64,000 nt of DNA from Candidatus Haliotispira prima (GTDB lineage Bacteria > Spirochaetota > Spirochaetia > SP-2023): NCBI GenBank assembly GCA_029867005.1, contig CP123443.1, forward strand, positions 1,240,001 to 1,304,000, given 5' to 3'. Shown here piece after piece: positions 56,283 to 64,000 of the stretch. The notes beneath the pieces were generated by a model. The model saw only the letters and a list, made by a program, of their open reading frames with translations, was not told the DNA's origin and did not search any database. A program made the position numbers and the translations under genes. Every line of letters begins with the position of its first letter. Positions within the stretch are counted from its first letter, which is position 1.

Positions 56283-56318
56283 TGTTCCGTGCCGGCATAA
56301 GACTGCGGACACGGAACA
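56283..56318 (-). terminator. Hairpin after lipoprotein copy F
   Basis: Stem TGTTCCGTG with complement, in the same position as the hairpin after copy E but with a different stem sequence that still pairs. Confidence 0.5.
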
Positions 56319-56326
56319 AATATGTA

Positions 56327-57196
56327 TTACTTGGTAATTAATTGTACGTTTTGTACCGTCTGTACACCGATATAGGTTGCTTTATTATACTGAGTATTAT
56401 ACTCCATATCTAATCCATTAGGGAGAAAATAATTTTGCGTTACCGGATCAGAGGGTGACATAGCTATGATAGCACTAAAATACACATCAAAATTAGTCGA
56501 TTTCGTTTTTCTTTCCAGAAAAATAGTCTTGGTGTTCCCCGGTCCTCCACCCTCAGCTCCGGAAAAAAAAGTGAATATAACCTTGAATACCCCTCGATCA
56601 TTTGTCTGAGCTTGAATTAAGTGTAATTCCATTTCTTCTGATGAGCTAACAGGTGAGGGCTCTGCCAATATAGGAAAAGTGACCCTTATTGGAAGTATCA
56701 AATACTCTTCCTCTTTCACTTCGATCTTTTTGGGAGAATGCTTTTCTGTACTTGTTTTGGGTGTGGAGATCCTATTTCCGGCACTTTTCAGATCCCCATT
56801 GGAGGGGAAATATTGATCCCGGGAATGAATACCAATATTGTTAGCTCCCTGCCTTCTTTCTAAGGTGGGCAAAGTGGCAAACTTGGCGGTTCTAAACGAT
56901 TTTTGTGTAGCCAATTCTCTGCCTCGGTAAATATTGAGGTAATACGTCGTATTCTCTTTCAGAAAATGCTCTGCTGTGAGGGTACTTATGTCATCCGGTA
57001 TGGTATTCAAATGGGCCATAAAGACCTCCCTGCCTACGTCTTTTGTTAAGGTACGCTTGATATAGCCTTTACCTAATTGTGCCGGAAGCGTGGTGGTGCC
57101 GGAAGCAGAAATCCCAAACGTAAACTCTACCTCACCCTCCAATTCGCTGGTTATAGAGAAAGTGAGTTCATTGACACCTATGTAGGGAAAAGTCAC
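56327..57196 (-). CDS. Phase-variable-type lipoprotein, cluster 2 copy F
   Basis: Paralogue of D, E and G. The listed start is an internal GTG. The frame continues upstream to a lipobox (FLLAC, Cys codon ending at 57247), a Pro/Ser-rich linker replacing the usual PLSDS segment, a hydrophobic core and the array at 57370. The N half is conserved (FSITSELEGEVEF, ENTTYYLNIYRGRE). The C half is the most divergent of the four (RGVFKVIFTFFSGAEGGG), and the C terminus returns to NVQLITK. Confidence 0.75.
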   Translation of the reverse strand: MTFPYIGVNELTFSITSELEGEVEFTFGISASGTTTLPAQLGKGYIKRTLTKDVGREVFMAHLNTIPDDISTLTAEHFLKENTTYYLNIYRGRELATQKSFRTAKFATLPTLERRQGANNIGIHSRDQYFPSNGDLKSAGNRISTPKTSTEKHSPKKIEVKEEEYLILPIRVTFPILAEPSPVSSSEEMELHLIQAQTNDRGVFKVIFTFFSGAEGGGPGNTKTIFLERKTKSTNFDVYFSAIIAMSPSDPVTQNYFLPNGLDMEYNTQYNKATYIGVQTVQNVQLITK

Positions 57197-57338
57197 ATTG
57201 GGTGCAGGGATTGAGTCAGGGGTGGAGCTTGTTGCCGGGTCAACACAGGCGAGGAGAAACAGACCGAGAACGAACAGAAAAAGGAAGGGTAAAAGACGAA
57301 AGGAAAAGGAAAAAGGTTTAAGACGGCTTGCAGCAGAT

Positions 57339-57443
57339 CTAAATAACGGCTTGTTTTCTAAAGCAGTATGATATTGGATATTGGATATTGGATATTATAC
57401 TGTTTTTACCAATATCAGTCAATATTAGATCTCGTTTTTGCAT
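57339..57443 (-). CDS. Leader ORF of lipoprotein copy F
   Basis: 34 codons beginning MQKRDLILTDIGKNS. Because the array has one unit fewer, the frame after it differs from D, E and G (SYCFRKQAVI) and stops later. Two more heptads or one fewer would join it to copy F. Confidence 0.6.
   Translation of the reverse strand: MQKRDLILTDIGKNSIISNIQYPISYCFRKQAVI
57370..57396 (-). repeat. Heptanucleotide array, copy F
   Basis: Three exact units plus a degenerate unit, so copy number differs between paralogues in the same genome. Confidence 0.96.
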
Positions 57444-57496
57444 GGGAGTGCTCCTCTGGGAAAATAGGTAAATGGGCCAAATACCTTTGCAGGTTT

Positions 57497-57525
57497 ATTG
57501 TATATTCGTTTAGGGGTTTTGGCAA
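57497..57525 (-). promoter_or_regulatory. Cassette promoter, copy F
   Basis: TTGCCA (57520-57525), 17 bp, TACAAT (57497-57502) on the minus strand. Confidence 0.75.
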
Positions 57526-57579
57526 GGGGCAGGCAGGTGAGCTCCGCGAACCTTTGCAAGGGAGCCTTAGACGGGATTC

Positions 57580-57710
57580 GAGTGCCACCACCCTTAGCCC
57601 CTCCCTTAGCTCCTCCCTTGGAGGGAAATTGACCACCCCTGCCCCTCCCTTGGAGGGGAATTACAACAGTGGGGATTATTTGAGTCCATTAGACCAGGGG
57701 GGGGAGCCTG
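57580..57710. repeat. Dispersed GC-rich intergenic element, copy 3
   Basis: Has two CTCCCTTGGAGGG palindromes, then AATTACAACAGTGGGGATTA and CCATTAGACC with a G8 run. Confidence 0.75.
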
Positions 57711-57796
57711 CCTGGTAGGTGGGCCTGTCCAACCTCTCTTAAACCACGCATCTGTTCAGTACCGGCATAAAACCTCCGGCACTAAACAAATGTCTA

Positions 57797-58765
57797 TCAC
57801 TTGGTCATTAACTTTACGTTTATTACTCTCTCTGTACCAATGTACTTTGCGGCATTAAGTTGGTTCGTAAACTCTAACTCAAGCTCACCATTAATCAGAT
57901 TGTTTTCAGTTGCAGGATCAGATATGGGTATGGTAATGATACAGCTTAAGTAAGCATCAAAATTAACGGATTTCGTTTGACTTGTTTCTAAACAAATTGT
58001 TGTACTGTTCACAGCATCACCATCTGCAATTACAGGTAGATTAGTCGTTTTCAAATAAGTAAATATAGAGTCAAATGAAACTCCATTAAAAGCTTTAGCT
58101 TGAAATAAAAAAATCTCTGCTTCTTCTGCCGAGGTAATTGGTGAGGGTTCTGCTAATATCGGAACGACTACCCTCATTGGAAGTATTAAATACTCTTCCT
58201 TTTTTACTTCTATCTTCTTCGGGGATCTTATTTCTGTACTTGTTTGGGGTGTGGAAACAGTAGACCCACCGACAACCTCCATTTTCCCATTGGAGGGAAA
58301 ATATTGATCCCAGGAATGAATGCCAATATTGTTGGCTCCCTGCCTTCTTTCCAAAGTGGACAAAGTGGAAAACTTGGCAGTTGTGAAAGATTTTTGTGAT
58401 ACGAACTCTCTGCCCCGGTAAATATGGAGGTAATAGGTCGTGTTCTCTTTTAACAAATGGTCTGCTCTGAGTGTGCTTAGGTCTTCCGGTATGGTATTCA
58501 AATGGGCCATAAAGACTTCTCTGCTTATATCTTTCGTCAGGGTACGCTTGATATAACCTTTACCTAATTGGACCGGAAGGGTTGTGGTGTTAGAAGCAGA
58601 AATCCCAAAGGTAAACTCCACCTCTCCCTCTAATTCACTGGTTATGGAGAAAGTGAGTTCATTGGGGCCTACGTAAGGGAAGGTAACCGTATACTTCGCT
58701 GCCGGCGGGTCCTCAGTGTCGGACAGCGGGGCGCAGGCGAGCAGAGACAGACTGAGAACGGACAA
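57797..58765 (-). CDS. Phase-variable-type lipoprotein, cluster 2 copy G
   Basis: Paralogue of D-F, ~312 residues from the lipobox (SLLAC, Cys codon ending at 58735). The frame extends upstream through ENKPLLLPPFYLLPFLFLSV to the array without ATG or GTG; the TTG at 58765 is ten codons before the Cys. The mature part matches D and E most closely (SREVFMAHLNTIPEDL, SWDQYFPSNG, SVNFDAYLSCIITIP) and ends NVKLMTK. Probable start is the cassette ATG at 58908, now out of frame. Confidence 0.76.
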   Translation of the reverse strand: MSVLSLSLLACAPLSDTEDPPAAKYTVTFPYVGPNELTFSITSELEGEVEFTFGISASNTTTLPVQLGKGYIKRTLTKDISREVFMAHLNTIPEDLSTLRADHLLKENTTYYLHIYRGREFVSQKSFTTAKFSTLSTLERRQGANNIGIHSWDQYFPSNGKMEVVGGSTVSTPQTSTEIRSPKKIEVKKEEYLILPMRVVVPILAEPSPITSAEEAEIFLFQAKAFNGVSFDSIFTYLKTTNLPVIADGDAVNSTTICLETSQTKSVNFDAYLSCIITIPISDPATENNLINGELELEFTNQLNAAKYIGTERVINVKLMTK

Positions 58766-58815
58766 AAAAAGGAAGGGTAAAAGATAAAAGGGAGGTAGAA
58801 GTAACGGCTTGTTTT

Positions 58816-58908
58816 CTAAAGTAGTGTGATATTGGATATTGGATATTGGATATTGGATATTGTACTGTTTATGCCAATATCAGTCAATATTGGGTCTCGT
58901 TTTTTCAT
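58816..58908 (-). CDS. Leader ORF of lipoprotein copy G
   Basis: 30 codons, MKKRDPILTDIGINS then the array; stops at TAG. One heptad more or two fewer would join it to copy G. Confidence 0.6.
   Translation of the reverse strand: MKKRDPILTDIGINSTISNIQYPISNITLL
58828..58861 (-). repeat. Heptanucleotide array, copy G
   Basis: Four exact units plus a degenerate fifth. Confidence 0.96.
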
Positions 58909-58962
58909 GGGGGTGCTCCTCTGAGAAGATGGAAGAATGGGCAAAATAGATTTGCGGCCTGA

Positions 58963-58991
58963 ATTGTATATTCGTTTAGGCGTTTTGGCAA
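58963..58991 (-). promoter_or_regulatory. Cassette promoter, copy G
   Basis: TTGCCA (58986-58991), 17 bp, TACAAT (58963-58968) on the minus strand. Confidence 0.75.
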
Positions 58992-59009
58992 GGGGGCTTT
59001 AAATAAATT

Positions 59010-59100
59010 CGGAGTGCCACCACCTCGAAACCCTCCAAGGGAGGGGAATTACAACAGTGGGGATTATTTGGGTCCATTAGATCGGGGGGTGGCTGCTCTC
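59010..59100. repeat. Dispersed GC-rich intergenic element, copy 4
   Basis: CCCTCCAAGGGAGGGGAATT, then ACAACAGTGGGGATTATTTG and CCATTAGATCGGGGGG; the outermost of the four cluster 2 copies. Confidence 0.75.
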
Positions 59101-59379
59101 GGTTCGCCCGGAATGCTTAGCGATAAAAGTCTACGACACAAAATCACTATCGGGCAGTGCCTTTTTTTACTCCATTTGAAGAAAGCCCTCCCTAACTACT
59201 TTCAAACTTTGCGAAAAAACTCTACAAGTCAATGCTGACAAAATTTACAAACAAAATTTACATATGTTTTTAGTCATCTAATTCCGTCTTATTCGGTTAT
59301 TTTAGGTTCAAAATAGTTTTATTTTTTAGACTTTTAATTAAAAAATAAAATGGCAAATATACTACCTTAATTCCATTAA

Positions 59380-60396
59380 TTATTTTTTACCTCTCCCTAT
59401 AAAAAACATAATTATTTTAAAAGATTTTAAATATAAAGACTTTATTAAGTTCTTTATAATAGAAATAAAATTTTTTTTCTTATGCACTAAAGACTTTATA
59501 TTATACTTTTTTATTTTATTGTTACTAATATTTTGTTTTATTTGAGGTTTAAGATGCGTTAGTAAATTAACAGTATTATATTTATTAAGAACCAGTTCTC
59601 TGGCTTCTTCTAAATATGGAAGCCTATTTTTAAAATTGTCACTTTCTAATTCCTCTTTTATCTGCTTTAAAGCTTTTTGGGGGTTATTTATATCAATCTG
59701 AACATAAGATTCTTTAGGAAAAAATGCATCGATATTCTTGCAGCCATAGTAAAAAGGAATTGTATAGCAGAGAAAACAATCTGTTATTTTTTCTGTGAAA
59801 TAAAAATCCTTAGAAGAATTCTCTATGGCAATGGAATATTTATAATCTAAAAGTCCATCTTCTTTTTTCTCTATAAAGTTTCTGCCTCTACCGAACAGAT
59901 CAATATTAACTTCTTTACTATCAGTAAGATTATCTATAAAGTTGCATCTATCCTTATGACCTTTAAAAGCCTTTTTACTACTTACAATACAAGAAATTAA
60001 TTTTGATTTGGACGGACAGGAAAGATTTATTAATTGGTCATAAGAAAAAGAGAAACTCCATGGCAGGTACCCATGACTTTGAATGGTATTCTTACTTTCA
60101 ATAATTGGAGAAAGTACCGTATCAAATTGCTCAAGATTCTTGAACATAAAAGGATTGTATAAAATATTTTCACCAGGTTCTTGCATAATGGCAAAAACGT
60201 TTCCCTTGTAAGTCTTTACAGAAATAGATTCTTTCACACTATTAAAAACAATAACTGAATCATATATTTTTCTTCTTTTTACGAAATAGTCAACAGTAGA
60301 ACCCGGATTCTTTCTTAGTAACCCTATAGACATTGATTTCTGAAGAGAAACATCTCCTTTAAAATCATGATAATCCGATTGAAATAGAATATTCAT
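59380..60396 (-). CDS. Glycosyltransferase family 10 (fucosyltransferase-type)
   Basis: A 338-residue enzyme that would add fucose or a related sugar from a GDP-sugar to a glycan. The diagnostic C-terminal motif of alpha-1,3/4-fucosyltransferases is present: SIAIENSSKDFYFTEKITD, then IPFYYGCKNIDAFFP. The last ~60 residues are basic and hydrophobic and could attach it to the membrane. The gene is extremely AT-rich (long A/T runs, AAA/AAT/ATA codons), unlike its neighbours, and appears horizontally acquired. No other glycan gene is adjacent. Its own start has a weak binding site, and a cassette-like leader lies 57 bp upstream. Confidence 0.85.
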   Translation of the reverse strand: MNILFQSDYHDFKGDVSLQKSMSIGLLRKNPGSTVDYFVKRRKIYDSVIVFNSVKESISVKTYKGNVFAIMQEPGENILYNPFMFKNLEQFDTVLSPIIESKNTIQSHGYLPWSFSFSYDQLINLSCPSKSKLISCIVSSKKAFKGHKDRCNFIDNLTDSKEVNIDLFGRGRNFIEKKEDGLLDYKYSIAIENSSKDFYFTEKITDCFLCYTIPFYYGCKNIDAFFPKESYVQIDINNPQKALKQIKEELESDNFKNRLPYLEEARELVLNKYNTVNLLTHLKPQIKQNISNNKIKKYNIKSLVHKKKNFISIIKNLIKSLYLKSFKIIMFFIGRGKK

Positions 60397-60452
60397 TTTG
60401 TATTACTCACTGTTACAAAAAGTATAGATAGGCAGAAACAAAACATACTAGC

Positions 60453-60494
60453 CTATTTTATTATATACCGAGGTCGGTCAACATTTCGTCTCAT
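60453..60494 (-). CDS. Repeat-free cassette leader ORF ahead of the GT10 gene
   Basis: 13 codons (MRRNVDRPRYIIK) preceded by GAGGGAAC. Aligns with the leader of copies A-C (IDRPNGII) but lacks the heptad array and ends at TAG. Confidence 0.45.
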   Translation of the reverse strand: MRRNVDRPRYIIK

Positions 60495-60538
60495 TTTTTA
60501 TAGAGATGTTCCCTCAGACAAATTGGGCCTATGAATCC

Positions 60539-60567
60539 ATTCTATGTTTATTCGGGAAGTACGGCAA
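60539..60567 (-). promoter_or_regulatory. Cassette-type promoter of the GT10 gene
   Basis: TTGCCG (60562-60567), 17 bp, TAGAAT (60539-60544) on the minus strand. Flanking CCCTTGCC and the GAATA-type spacer end match the lipoprotein cassettes. Confidence 0.6.
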
Positions 60568-60669
60568 GGGGCCAATTTGGAAGGGCCAATACGAAAACGC
60601 ACTGTCTCTGAAGAAGGCATACAATGAGAGGCCATCAAATACAGCAGTTCAGAAGTGCAGAGAAGTCCC

Positions 60670-62073
60670 CTAGGCATATCGTTGCTGTAAAGAGTGGAGA
60701 CAGTCCAGAAAACCGCGTAACTGTTCTGTGCCGGGATGAGAGGCCCCGTTGCCAAAAGAAATGCGCATAATGGAAGGCAACAATTCACGATCGTAGCCTT
60801 GAGCCAAGAGTTTTTCGGCCCGATCTTTGGCCGTTTTGCTGCTGCAAGCCGAACCCGTACCCACCATATAGCCATGTTCAGAAAGCAGGCGTTGCAGTAC
60901 TTCGGCGGGCAAAGGCGGAGCGGCAATGCTAAAAATAAACGGGCTGAACAATGCAGGATATTGGCTCCGGTAAGTCGGTTGCAACCGAATCTGCGGATAT
61001 CCTGCCAACAGCTCAAGAAAGGCGGCACTGCGTTGCAACTGTGCCTGATATTGTGCCGCTTGCAACTCCAAAGCCCGAACCAAGGCACGGATAGAGTATA
61101 GATTTTCAGTGCCGGCACGTTGCCCGGCCTCTTGCCCCCCACCTTGTGAAAGGCTCCACTTGGGCAGGTTCCGTTGCAGTAAAATAGAGCAGCCCCGCCC
61201 GGCTCCGATTTTCTGGCCGCTGAGAGCAATACTGTCGAAACTATTCTGCAACAGCATGCCTAAACGGGCCAACTGTGGCACGGAAGCCTCTGCCGCCAAA
61301 TGCTGAGATATATCGGCATGAATATAGACCGGCGGCAGACCGGCGGCACGCCTGTGTTCCTGCGCATTCTGAATTTCGGCGGCCAAGGCCGACAAATCCT
61401 GCTTTCGGCCGCTCTCGCCATCCAATGTCGTAATCAGGCAAAGCAGGTTGGCTGAACTCCGGACGGCAAGCTGCTTCTCCAGATAGCGACCCAACAGCAA
61501 TTCTCCGGTTGAAGACAAAGCTATACGCTGCAACTGTAGCCCGTAGGGCTTTAACCGGCGCAATGGTTGTATCCCGGAGGGATGGTCAAGCTCACTGTGG
61601 GCCGCCGTGATCGAGCCGGACAAATCGTGCCGGGACTTAGCAGAAAGGAGCTGCGGCAGCAACCGATTATACAAGGCTAAATTGTTTGCCTCTGTGGCAC
61701 CACTGCAAAAGCTGACCTGCTCCGGCCGACAGCCCAACAGCTCTGCTGCACGGCAACGCTCTCTGCTCAGCAACTCTGCCGATTCGAGGCCCAGTCTGTG
61801 CCGGGCCGAAGGATTCGCGCAAAACTTGTCGACCCACTCCGGCCCCGGGTTCAATAATTCGGAAAAAACCGGAGCACTGGCCGCACAGTCCAGATAGAGA
61901 ATCTCACCGGAATTTTTGGCGGGAGAGACCGCAGCGGAAACGGCAGGAGAAATATTCGGCTCGCTATTCACAACTCTTTTCCGCACTTTCAGAGGAAAAT
62001 ACAGGATGGACAATACCCCCCGAAACAAATCGCAGCAATATTGCACTATAAATTTCAAATAACAACCCCACAA
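60670..62073 (-). CDS. Cysteine desulfurase-like aminotransferase class V enzyme
   Basis: A 467-residue PLP enzyme of the NifS/IscS group that would supply sulfur for Fe-S clusters or thio-modified tRNA. Start region LYLDCAASAP, NPSARHRLG, PLP contacts (GATEANNLAL, HSELDHPS, YIHADISQ), Schiff-base Lys in LSGQKIGAGRG, RAGTENLY and sulfur-carrying Cys in GTGSACSSK are all present. The residue before the Lys is Gln where most members have His, and the protein is ~70 residues longer than IscS, mainly through a basic N-terminal extension. The exact start is unclear. Confidence 0.86.
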   Translation of the reverse strand: MWGCYLKFIVQYCCDLFRGVLSILYFPLKVRKRVVNSEPNISPAVSAAVSPAKNSGEILYLDCAASAPVFSELLNPGPEWVDKFCANPSARHRLGLESAELLSRERCRAAELLGCRPEQVSFCSGATEANNLALYNRLLPQLLSAKSRHDLSGSITAAHSELDHPSGIQPLRRLKPYGLQLQRIALSSTGELLLGRYLEKQLAVRSSANLLCLITTLDGESGRKQDLSALAAEIQNAQEHRRAAGLPPVYIHADISQHLAAEASVPQLARLGMLLQNSFDSIALSGQKIGAGRGCSILLQRNLPKWSLSQGGGQEAGQRAGTENLYSIRALVRALELQAAQYQAQLQRSAAFLELLAGYPQIRLQPTYRSQYPALFSPFIFSIAAPPLPAEVLQRLLSEHGYMVGTGSACSSKTAKDRAEKLLAQGYDRELLPSIMRISFGNGASHPGTEQLRGFLDCLHSLQQRYA

Positions 62074-62473
62074 TTACCTCCCATTAAGACCATATTATTA
62101 AAAGAAATATCTGATAAGATCCTCATAATAGAAGGAATTGTATACTGAAAAACAGAAAAACTTTCAAACTTTCAAACAATCGTATGGCACAACCTGTCTA
62201 TTACAAAAATTATTCTCTGACTATTTCCTGATATAATAAAATCAGAGTTATCATAATTTTGTATTTATCTATTTTTTTAAAATGTATTTAAATTAAATCA
62301 AACATAAGTATAAATATGGCAAAATAAAAAATTATCTTGTAACAGCATTATAGAAAAGCCCTCAAACAAAATTAGATACAGGTTGGAAAGCAAACACCTG
62401 TTCCTAAATATCTCAGTTGTAATTTTGCCTGAAAATGATACAATGCGGACAAAATTAAGTTCTAGGAGTTATC
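62074..62473. other. AT-rich intergenic region
   Basis: 400 bp of very AT-rich sequence between divergent genes. No ORF or stable hairpin recognised. The hppA promoter presumably lies here. Confidence 0.5.
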
Positions 62474-64000
62474 ATGTCTATAGTTCAAATACCGATGTTC
62501 TTTTGGCTGATACCACTTTGTGCCCTGGCAGGAATTATCACTGCCCTCATGCTGTACAAATGGTCAGCCAGGCACGATGAAGGTACCAGTCGGATGAAGG
62601 AAATTGCGGCCTCTGTGAGGGTTGGAGCAATGGCCTACCTCGGTCAGCAATACCGCGTCATGTCTCTTTTCTTCCTGGTGATTGCGGCACTATTTCTATT
62701 TGCGGCTCTGGTCTCCAACATAAGCCTGTGGACACCCCTCATATTTCTCAGCGGAGGTCTTTTCTCCGCTCTCGCCGGCTATTTTGGCATGAAGACGGCA
62801 ACAATGGCCTCGGCCCGTACCGCCGCTGCGGCCCAAAAATCACTCAATTCCGGTCTGACGCTGGCCTTTCGCTCCGGCGGAGTAATGGGCTTGGTTGTGG
62901 TAGGCTTGGGCCTGATGATGATTTCCATTTGGTACGTCGTGCTCAGCGGCTCGATGCAGATCAAAGACTCCGCAGACTTGGGATTCCTGACGGCCACAAT
63001 CCTGAGCTTCGGTATGGGGGCCTCCTTACAGGCTCTGTTCGCTCGTGTAGGTGGCGGTATTTTCACCAAAGCGGCCGATGTCGGAGGAGACTTGGTGGGC
63101 AAGATTGAAGCCGGCATCCCCGAAGACGACCCGCGCAACCCCGCCGTTATCGCTGATAACGTTGGGGACAACGTTGGTGATGTGGCCGGTATGGGTGCGG
63201 ACCTGTTTGAATCTTATGTCGGCTCTATTCTGGCCGCCGGAACTCTGGGCGTAATCGCCTATGCCGGACTGGACATGCAGTGGAAGGCAACCTTGGTTCC
63301 CCTTCTCATAGCAGGCTTGGGTATTGTGCTTTCAATTATCGGTATTTTCCTGGTGCGCAGCCGCCCGGATGCCGGACAAAAAGAACTGATGGGTGCTTTG
63401 GATCGCGGCATTTATTTCAGCACGATTGGTACTTCGGTCGGCGTATTTTTGCTGCTCTATCTGATCGGCCTGGAAAACTGGCTACAAATCTCGTTGGCCG
63501 TAGTTGTGGGCATGCTGGTGGGCATCATTATCGGCAAAGGCACAGAACACGCCACTTCCGATGAATACAAACCCACCCAAAGTCTGGCTGCCAGTGCGGC
63601 TTCCGACCCGGCGACCTTGGTTATCAACGGTATCGGCAACGGTATGATTTCCACCGTCCTGCCTGTCATTACGGTGGCTGTGGGTATCATCCTGTCCTTC
63701 GGTATCGTAGCCGACTGGCAGTTCAACGCCGAAGGCGTAGTCAGCGGCCTCTACGGCATCAGTATTGCAGCGGTGGGCATGCTTTCCACTCTTGGGATCA
63801 CTTTGGCCTCTGATGCCTACGGCCCCATTGCCGACAATGCCGGCGGCAACGCAGAAATGGCCGGACTGGACAAAGAGGTGCGCAAGCGCACCGATGCCCT
63901 GGACTCGCTGGGCAACACTACGGCAGCTATCGGCAAAGGCTTTGCCATTGGCTCTGCTGCCCTAACCGCTCTCGCCCTGCTGGCCTCCTATTTGCAGTCT
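62474..64000 (+). CDS. hppA: Membrane-bound ion-pumping pyrophosphatase (partial)
   Basis: The first 509 residues of an ion-translocating pyrophosphatase; the frame is open to the right edge. AGGAG lies 5 nt before the ATG. The PPi-binding region [20 protein letters not shown] and [20 protein letters not shown] are intact, as is [11 protein letters not shown]. The segment [10 protein letters not shown] has Ala where K+-independent enzymes have Lys, so this should be a K+-dependent form pumping Na+ or H+. Missing: roughly the last quarter to third of the protein. Confidence 0.96.
   Translation, partial: MSIVQIPMFFWLIPLCALAGIITALMLYKWSARHDEGTSRMKEIAASVRVGAMAYLGQQYRVMSLFFLVIAALFLFAALVSNISLWTPLIFLSGGLFSALAGYFGMKTATMASARTAAAAQKSLNSGLTLAFRSGGVMGLVVVGLGLMMISIWYVVLSGSMQIKDSADLGFLTATILSFGMGASLQALFARVGGGIFTKAADVGGDLVGKIEAGIPEDDPRNPAVIADNVGDNVGDVAGMGADLFESYVGSILAAGTLGVIAYAGLDMQWKATLVPLLIAGLGIVLSIIGIFLVRSRPDAGQKELMGALDRGIYFSTIGTSVGVFLLLYLIGLENWLQISLAVVVGMLVGIIIGKGTEHATSDEYKPTQSLAASAASDPATLVINGIGNGMISTVLPVITVAVGIILSFGIVADWQFNAEGVVSGLYGISIAAVGMLSTLGITLASDAYGPIADNAGGNAEMAGLDKEVRKRTDALDSLGNTTAAIGKGFAIGSAALTALALLASYLQS

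Overview
The window is a 64 kb piece of a bacterial chromosome with about 43 protein genes, three tRNA-Ser genes and two clusters of repeat-controlled lipoprotein genes. The gene mix fits a spirochaete best: a eukaryote-type hexokinase, an AtoS-like PAS histidine kinase, many type II lipoproteins, a NikR/NikMNQO nickel system and a stand-alone ParE/GyrB-type subunit. This assignment is inference at moderate confidence; no rRNA or other marker settles it.

Layout. 0-4 kb: end of a delta'-like polymerase subunit, a small ORF, a histidine kinase, thyA and a type III polyketide synthase. 4.4-11.4 kb: tRNA-Ser(CGA), then a type I restriction-modification operon read leftwards (hsdM-fic-hsdS-hsdR) with an embedded Fic protein and an hsdS carrying a 116-bp internal direct repeat. 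11.5-15.9 kb: a CsoR-type repressor with a Cu/Zn-type efflux permease, then Fur/PerR with katG. 16-20.4 kb: folD, two tandem paralogous lipoproteins and an outer-membrane-type protein. 20.5-24 kb: lipoprotein cluster 1 (three copies). 24-46 kb: mostly housekeeping genes (two tRNA-Ser, def, fmt, a divergent folE, uvrD/pcrA, hup, smr, serS, hexokinase, parE, nikR-nikMNQO, a DEAD-box helicase). 46-53 kb: pheT, a TPR protein, an AI-2E-family permease and a DUF192 lipoprotein. 53.4-59 kb: lipoprotein cluster 2 (four copies, minus strand). 59.4-60.6 kb: a very AT-rich GT10 (fucosyltransferase-type) gene. 60.7-64 kb: a divergent cysteine desulfurase and the start of a membrane pyrophosphatase.

The main finding is a contingency-locus architecture in seven lipoprotein genes of two families. 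Each has the same cassette: a promoter TTGCCA-N17-TACAAT, a strong ribosome binding site, an ATG, about 15 codons, then a heptanucleotide array (AATATCC)n running into a signal peptide and lipobox. Seven is not a multiple of three, so unit gain or loss changes the frame. In all seven genes the lipoprotein frame has no ATG/GTG/TTG far enough upstream of the lipobox to make a signal peptide, and the cassette ATG is out of frame in the sequenced state. One unit fewer (cluster 1 and copy F) or one more (copies D, E, G) would join ATG and lipoprotein without a stop. A repeat-free relative of the same cassette precedes the GT10 gene. Together with the recombination-prone hsdS, this points to a genome region specialised for switching surface and DNA-modification phenotypes.

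Limits: everything was read by eye. Family names come from motif recognition, and no database search, structure prediction or alignment was run.
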